Shown: in pieces, positions 6,015-9,667 of the stretch | How positions within the stretch are numbered: the first letter of the stretch is position 1 | Layout: every line of letters starts with the position of its first letter | Assembly (NCBI GenBank): GCA_036402075.1 | Contig: DASWTP010000181.1 | Location: forward strand, 1-9,667 | Length of the DNA: 9,667 bases | DNA from: Chryseosolibacter sp036402075 | GTDB lineage: Bacteria; Bacteroidota; Bacteroidia; Cytophagales; Cyclobacteriaceae | Direction: 5' to 3' | Notes under the pieces: model-generated | What the model was told of the DNA's origin: nothing | Database searches by the model: none | The model's input: the letters and a program-made list of their open reading frames with translations, nothing else | Made by a program: the position numbers and the translations under genes

Positions 6015-7454
6015 CTAATAAACGGCAACGTTCGAAATCAGGGGACAAGCTTTCGCATCAACAATCGTTACCCGGATTGCAGCAGTTTCCATTGGATCAA
6101 ACTTCAAAATGCGCTTATAGCCAATTGTCGTTCCTTCTGCAATTTTCTTCCATTGCTCACCAACTTTCGCTTCAACTGTAAATGCTTTTACGCGTTGCCC
6201 GAGTTGAATGTATTCCTGCAAAAGTACATACTTAATTGATCGCGGTTCACCCCAACTTAGCTCGAGGGATGCCGATTTTATTTCGTCATCGGTTGCCCAA
6301 TAGGTTTCTTTCCTCCCATCGGTCACGTTGCTTCCTGAAAACTTCTCGCTATCGCCACGCAGGTTCGATGCAACAACTTTTGCACCTTCAGCAACGTTGG
6401 TCTTGAATTCTTCATCTAACAATTTCCGCCATCCTTGTAACGCTGCCACATCGTTTTCGTGAATGAGACCTCTCCTGTCAGGTGGTACGTTAAGCAAGAG
6501 AGTCGACCCCCGGCCTACCGAGGTGAGGTAAATGTCCAGAAGCTTTTCGGGCGATTTAACGAGCGAGTCTTCTTTTGCGTGATAGAACCATCCTGGGCGG
6601 ATTGAAACATCGGTTTCTGCAGGGATCCATGCCGTTCCATTTTCGTGGCCTGTATTCAAAAGCTTTTCAATTCCCCCTTTTCCTGCGTATAGCGTGTCCG
6701 GTGTGATGGAGTTCCAGTTGGTTTCACCAGCCACCCCACGCTCATTGCCCACCCAGCGCACTCCAGGCCCTGCGTCACTGAAGAAAATCACGTCAGGCTC
6801 CATCTGACGAACGAGGTCTAACGTTCCAGGCCAATCATAATATTGTGAACCGTTGATACTTCTCCTTTCGTTTGCGCCACCGTAATAACCTGTTCCACCG
6901 TTGGCTCCATCAAACCACATTTCAAACACCGGACCGTAGCTAGTAAAGATTTCTTTCAGCTGCTTCCGGTAATAGTCGATGTAGGGTGCACGGCCGTAGT
7001 CCGCATGGTTTCGATCCCACGGAGACAGGTAAACTCCAAATTTTAAACCATGCGCTTTGCAAGCATCAGATACTTCTTTAACAATATCCCCTTTTCCATT
7101 CTTATACGGGCTCTTTTCAATGGAATGATCCGTCTCCTTACTTGGCCAGAGGCAAAATCCATCGTGGTGCTTACAGGTGAGGATCACTCCTTTGAAACCA
7201 GCATCCTTTAGCGTAGTGATCCATTGGTCGACATTGATATTGGTTGGATTGAAAATCTTCGGTGACTCGTCTCCATTGCCCCACTCGAGGTCGGTAAAGG
7301 TGTTTGTTGTAAAATGAATAAAGGCATTCGTTTCCATTTCATGCCACTGCATTTGCGCGGCTGAAGGAACAGGCAATGATGGCTTTGGATCAGTGACCTC
7401 TTTCGTTGAACAGGAAGCAAGGACCAGGAGCAGGACAGGGAAATAGGATTTCAT
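6015..7454 (-). CDS. Secreted GH29 alpha-L-fucosidase lipoprotein with C-terminal CBM32-like domain
   Basis: Retaining exo-glycosidase removing alpha-linked L-fucose from glycans, probably anchored to a membrane and facing the periplasm or outside. The 479-aa protein opens with a lipoprotein signal: hydrophobic residues 4-12, then lipobox LASC with Cys15. The GH29 barrel spans about 30-345. HFTTNTF (47-53), CKHHDGFCLWPS (94-105) and the nucleophile motif EMWFDGANGG (178-187, Asp182) are typical. The WFDGANGG form and the TLLLNVPPD segment (318-326) fit the group active on alpha-1,3/1,4 linkages, a subfamily call I hold loosely. Residues about 355-479 form a discoidin/F5-8 type C-like sugar-binding domain. 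No SusC/SusD pair or other glycosidase is within view. It ends convergent to uxaC and starts divergent from the gene at 7534. Confidence 0.93.
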   Translation of the reverse strand: MKSYFPVLLLVLASCSTKEVTDPKPSLPVPSAAQMQWHEMETNAFIHFTTNTFTDLEWGNGDESPKIFNPTNINVDQWITTLKDAGFKGVILTCKHHDGFCLWPSKETDHSIEKSPYKNGKGDIVKEVSDACKAHGLKFGVYLSPWDRNHADYGRAPYIDYYRKQLKEIFTSYGPVFEMWFDGANGGTGYYGGANERRSINGSQYYDWPGTLDLVRQMEPDVIFFSDAGPGVRWVGNERGVAGETNWNSITPDTLYAGKGGIEKLLNTGHENGTAWIPAETDVSIRPGWFYHAKEDSLVKSPEKLLDIYLTSVGRGSTLLLNVPPDRRGLIHENDVAALQGWRKLLDEEFKTNVAEGAKVVASNLRGDSEKFSGSNVTDGRKETYWATDDEIKSASLELSWGEPRSIKYVLLQEYIQLGQRVKAFTVEAKVGEQWKKIAEGTTIGYKRILKFDPMETAAIRVTIVDAKACPLISNVAVY

Positions 7455-7533
7455 AGAGCTAATTTACCACTCAATTTAGTACTACCAAATCGGGCAATGC
7501 ATCTCAGGAATATTCTTGCTATTTTCGCTGACC
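7455..7533. promoter_or_regulatory. Divergent promoter region, fucosidase and hypothetical gene
   Basis: The 79-bp gap between the fucosidase ATG (7454) and the ATG at 7534 must carry both promoters. A weak minus-strand candidate is TTG, 16 bases, then TAAATTGA, resembling the Bacteroidota -33/-7 pattern only in part. No operator-like palindrome was evident. Confidence 0.35.
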
Positions 7534-7995
7534 ATGCAGTTCACCATCAACACGATAGCGCTTGACGTTTTAGCCGTGGGGAACGGGGTCAGGATTCAAA
7601 CTGAACTTGAAAACGTTTTACTCGAGAATCAAACCCTCGCCACGGCCGGACCAATCATCCAAAAAAACTTTGACATCGTGAAACGTGTGCTGGTCCCAAG
7701 GGTAGAATCCAAAATAAAAGACGATGAATTAGATGAAGTGGTGTTGCGGATCGTATTGCTACACCTGGCGCTGTATAATAACTGGCGTAACATCTATCGG
7801 CAAGAGCAAAAGCGCGACCTCACGTTCATCCTGGACGATCTGAAAAATCCGGTTAGCTTTGACGCGGTTATCGATTATGCAAAGCAAAAGTACAGAAAGC
7901 GCTATCGCGAAATTGCCTCATCGATCTTAGGGACGGATATACCGCAGCTGATGGCCTATGAAAAAGGCCGAGAGGAATTCATGGCAAGGCGGTAG
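7534..7995 (+). CDS. Hypothetical helical cytoplasmic protein, family not recognised
   Basis: I do not recognise this 153-aa protein. It has no signal peptide or membrane segment and reads as mainly alpha-helical and charged. A helix-like segment (about 64-92) with DELDEVVLRIVLLHLALYNN ends in WRNIYRQEQKRD, and a second basic stretch is YAKQKYRKRYREIASS (115-130). I prefer ATG at 7534; an in-frame TTG at 7516 would add six residues and is less likely. The GNAT gene follows 60 bp downstream on the same strand, and the two may be co-transcribed. Coding nature is supported by length, an ATG start and neat spacing between neighbours; function is unknown. Confidence 0.75.
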   Translation: MQFTINTIALDVLAVGNGVRIQTELENVLLENQTLATAGPIIQKNFDIVKRVLVPRVESKIKDDELDEVVLRIVLLHLALYNNWRNIYRQEQKRDLTFILDDLKNPVSFDAVIDYAKQKYRKRYREIASSILGTDIPQLMAYEKGREEFMARR

Positions 7996-8055
7996 CTGGA
8001 TTTGCGATCAGACATCAGCAAGCGTTTAGCAATTTAAGCAACAGAGAAAATAGGT

Positions 8056-8592
8056 ATGCCTGTTTCAATTTCAGTAACTCCGGCAAGAATCGAACACTAC
8101 GAACCTATAGTTAACTACTTCTTGCAGGGAGATTTGAAATTCCTGAACGGAATGGGAGTTGATCCTAAAAAACTTCCCTCCCGTGAATCCTGGTTGGCGA
8201 TGCTGCATGCCAATCACCCCAAGCCGAACGAGGAGAAAACGATTTTCTACGTCATCTGGCAGTTGGATGGACAACCGATAGGTCATTCAAACATCAATAA
8301 AATAATTTACGGTGAGGAAGCGTACATGCATTTGCACATGTGGAAGGCAGACATTCGTAAGCAAGGGCTGGGACTTCAATTTGTCAGGCTATCAATTCCA
8401 TCCTACTTTAATGAGTTCAAACTAAAAAAACTCTTCTGCGAGCCGTATGCGCTCAATCCTTCCCCAAACAAGACACTCAAGAAACTCGGGTTTGATTTCG
8501 TTAAAGAATATGATACGATTCCGGGATTGATAAGCTTTCACCAGCCCGTCAATCGCTGGTGCTTGCCGGCAGATAAATTCGCCACTTGGTAA
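8056..8592 (+). CDS. GNAT-family N-acetyltransferase
   Basis: Acetyl-CoA-dependent acetyltransferase of the GCN5-related superfamily, RimJ/RimL-like in layout, 178 aa. The acetyl-CoA pyrophosphate-binding motif A appears as RKQGLG (101-106), fitting R/QxxGxG, followed by helix residues LQFVRLSIPSYF (107-118). The preceding strand EAYMHLHMWK (88-97) and the later NPSPNKTLKKLGF (134-146), which matches the usual N-x-x-S/A-x-x-x-L-x-K-x-GF pattern, complete the fold. Substrate is unknown and could be a small molecule or a protein N-terminus. The gene lies 60 bp after the hypothetical gene and ends 12 bp from the convergent DUF6624 stop. Confidence 0.88.
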   Translation: MPVSISVTPARIEHYEPIVNYFLQGDLKFLNGMGVDPKKLPSRESWLAMLHANHPKPNEEKTIFYVIWQLDGQPIGHSNINKIIYGEEAYMHLHMWKADIRKQGLGLQFVRLSIPSYFNEFKLKKLFCEPYALNPSPNKTLKKLGFDFVKEYDTIPGLISFHQPVNRWCLPADKFATW

Positions 8593-8604
8593 CTGCTCAA
8601 AGCA

Positions 8605-9276
8605 CTACTTTCGCTCGCTCTGCTGCAGGGTGGCCCTGTACTTTGCTTCGATCGCTGGAAGCTCCTTCTTATACTCTTCAACATTCCACTTCATATTAAA
8701 GTGGCTGACGTACTCAGCCAATGTTCCCAAGCCCATCTTGGCCCTGCGCTGGTCAACATTGTCCGGATCTTCTAGCGGCAAAACGAAGTATTCATTCGTT
8801 TTCATATCCCACGAGATTTGCGATCCATAAAGCTGGCGTTTACCTTGCCGCAACGCAACCCGATCTTCCAGAAGGGCAAGGCTCCTGGCTTCGGCCTTCC
8901 CGTTCGCCACTGCGTCTCGCATCATCGGCAGATATTTCGTCTGAGCTTCCAACGGGGAATGTTGTATCACAAGGAACAACGTGCTGTTGCCATCATAGCC
9001 GATTTCTTCCGCTCCAAGCCAACCATACTTTTCCAGGATTACCTCTACTGCTACTAAGTTAAGCGAGTCCGCAATTCGTGCCTTCTCAATTAACGTTTTC
9101 ATTTGTTGTGATTCGGCACCAAACTCTTGATGAACCGCCTTAAGCTGGTTACGGTAAACCTGATCCTGGTTGTGAATACCCTGCAATTGTTTCACCAAGG
9201 CCTCATATTGTTTTACCTGTGCGTCTAGCTGCAGGGTGGTAAACATCAGCACGACCAAAACAAAAGGAATTTTCAT
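8605..9276 (-). CDS. Exported DUF6624-family protein
   Basis: Matches the DUF6624 pattern, a family of unknown function common in Bacteroidota. The 223-aa protein starts with a signal peptide (hydrophobic 4-17, likely cut after LDAQ at 17-20). Next come a helical charged region (21-80), YGWLG (84-88), FLVIQHSP (101-108), LLEDRVALRQGKRQLYGSQ (135-153), and LEDPDNVDQRRAKMGLGTLA (168-187). These landmarks are the conserved core of the family as I know it. The ATG at 9276 fits because the signal peptide begins there. It runs convergent to the GNAT gene with only 12 bp between stops. The protein is expected in the periplasm or outside; no catalytic role can be assigned. Confidence 0.85.
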   Translation of the reverse strand: MKIPFVLVVLMFTTLQLDAQVKQYEALVKQLQGIHNQDQVYRNQLKAVHQEFGAESQQMKTLIEKARIADSLNLVAVEVILEKYGWLGAEEIGYDGNSTLFLVIQHSPLEAQTKYLPMMRDAVANGKAEARSLALLEDRVALRQGKRQLYGSQISWDMKTNEYFVLPLEDPDNVDQRRAKMGLGTLAEYVSHFNMKWNVEEYKKELPAIEAKYRATLQQSERK

Positions 9277-9349
9277 CTGAGGGCTTATTAAGTTGGTTCA
9301 GTTAAAGTCAACAACCAAAGATTTGGCTGATTCATCGTGAATGGTTTGT

Positions 9350-9544
9350 CTATGGTGTGGAGCGAGAATCCAAAGGAATCCTATCCCAAAGGCAGTGCGG
9401 AAATAACTTTCCGAAATTTCGGTCACGCGTTGCTTCGTCTCCCTTAACGCTCATTACACCAACGCCCATAAGCAATTTTCCTACGGTGTCGGGTTCACCT
9501 TCTAAAGATAGGAAATTCCCACTTCCGCGAATAGCAACAATGGC
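9350..9544 (-). other. Open frame continuing past the AraC-family stop codon
   Basis: Reading minus strand in the regulator's frame, 64 sense codons follow its TAG (9545-9547) before the next TAG at 9350-9352. The reading starts AIVAIRGSGNF and ends WDRIPLDSRSTP. No family is recognised. The rest of the gap up to the DUF6624 start (9277-9349) shows only an imperfect dyad at 9315-9326. The open frame could be chance, a lost C-terminal extension, or stop-codon readthrough. Confidence 0.3.
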
Positions 9545-9667
9545 CTACACCGCCATCTCGCGATTATACTTATTGCGATAGTGAATGGGCGAAAGTCCTG
9601 TGATTTTCTTAAATGTTGTGCGGAAGGCCTTCGTGTCAGTATAGCCAACTTTGTACATTACTTCATT
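9545..9667 (-). CDS. AraC/XylS-family transcriptional regulator, GlxA-like (5' part beyond window)
   Basis: Only the last 40 codons and the stop are in view, on the minus strand. They encode the second helix-turn-helix of an AraC DNA-binding domain: KVGYTDTKAFRTTFKKITGL (6-25) followed by SPIHYRNKYN (26-35). GYTDTKAFRTTFKK matches the family signature in which the recognition helix precedes the G-x-S/T-P-x-x-Y-R ending. The form is typical of Bacteroidota GlxA-like regulators, which carry an N-terminal DJ-1/PfpI-like domain, but that part is outside the window. Targets are unknown; the DUF6624 gene downstream on the same strand may or may not be related. Confidence 0.85.
   Translation of the reverse strand, partial: NEVMYKVGYTDTKAFRTTFKKITGLSPIHYRNKYNREMAV

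Noticed and set aside
5849..6239. Plus-strand open frames of 110 and 95 aa starting at 5849 and 5952
   Set aside because: They begin inside the repeat element and continue antisense to the fucosidase C-terminus, with no family resemblance.
8539..8561. Hairpin CACCAGC-N9-GCTGGTG as a terminator for the GNAT gene
   Set aside because: It lies inside the coding sequence, encodes ordinary residues near the GNAT C-terminus and has no T run after it.
8721..9062. 113-aa plus-strand open frame opposite the DUF6624 gene
   Set aside because: The minus-strand frame carries the signal peptide and conserved DUF6624 landmarks; the plus frame has none.
9411..9422. Perfect 12-bp palindrome CCGAAATTTCGG as an operator
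   Set aside because: A couple of perfect 12-bp palindromes are expected by chance in a window this size, and nothing else supports this one.
9357..9581. 74-aa plus-strand open frame near the right edge
   Set aside because: It runs antisense into the AraC-family helix-turn-helix and has no recognisable protein character.

Overview
The window looks like a chromosomal piece of a Bacteroidota bacterium, most likely of the Cytophagales type. Three things suggest this: the protein families (a GH29 fucosidase lipoprotein, a DUF6624 protein, a GlxA-like AraC regulator and the long form of altronate dehydratase), the near absence of Shine-Dalgarno sequences before confidently placed starts, and the moderate GC content. 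The assignment rests on protein character alone, with no database search.

Region 1 (1-5704) is a compact D-galacturonate catabolic locus built as two divergent transcription units around a 97-bp control region (2545-2641). Leftward run kdgK (KDG kinase), eda (KDPG aldolase) and an ExuT-like MFS hexuronate transporter cut by the left edge; gaps of 4 and 6 bp imply one operon. Rightward run uxaA (altronate dehydratase) and uxaC (uronate isomerase), 18 bp apart. Together they give uptake, then galacturonate -> tagaturonate (UxaC), altronate -> KDG (UxaA), KDG -> KDPG (KdgK), and KDPG -> pyruvate + glyceraldehyde-3-phosphate (Eda). The tagaturonate reductase step (UxaB) is not in the window, nor is the mannonate dehydratase (UxuA) of the glucuronate branch.

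Region 2 (5705-6014) is a 310-bp gene-free gap between convergent genes. It holds two direct copies of a roughly 107-bp repeat. Each copy folds a short hairpin with an 11-nt loop, and the stem base changes between copies keep pairing.

Region 3 (6015-7533) holds a secreted GH29 alpha-L-fucosidase lipoprotein on the minus strand, with a C-terminal CBM32-like domain. It diverges from a small cytoplasmic protein of unknown function (7534-7995), which is followed by a GNAT acetyltransferase (8056-8592). Convergent to the acetyltransferase is an exported DUF6624 protein (8605-9276). The right edge carries the last 40 codons of an AraC-family regulator (9545-9667, minus strand), whose frame stays open for 64 codons beyond its stop.

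Most of the window is ordinary sugar-acid metabolism. The least explained parts are the paired hairpin repeat, the orphan protein and the open frame beyond the AraC-family stop. I found no evidence for a defence system, CRISPR array, prophage, insertion sequence or RNA gene.
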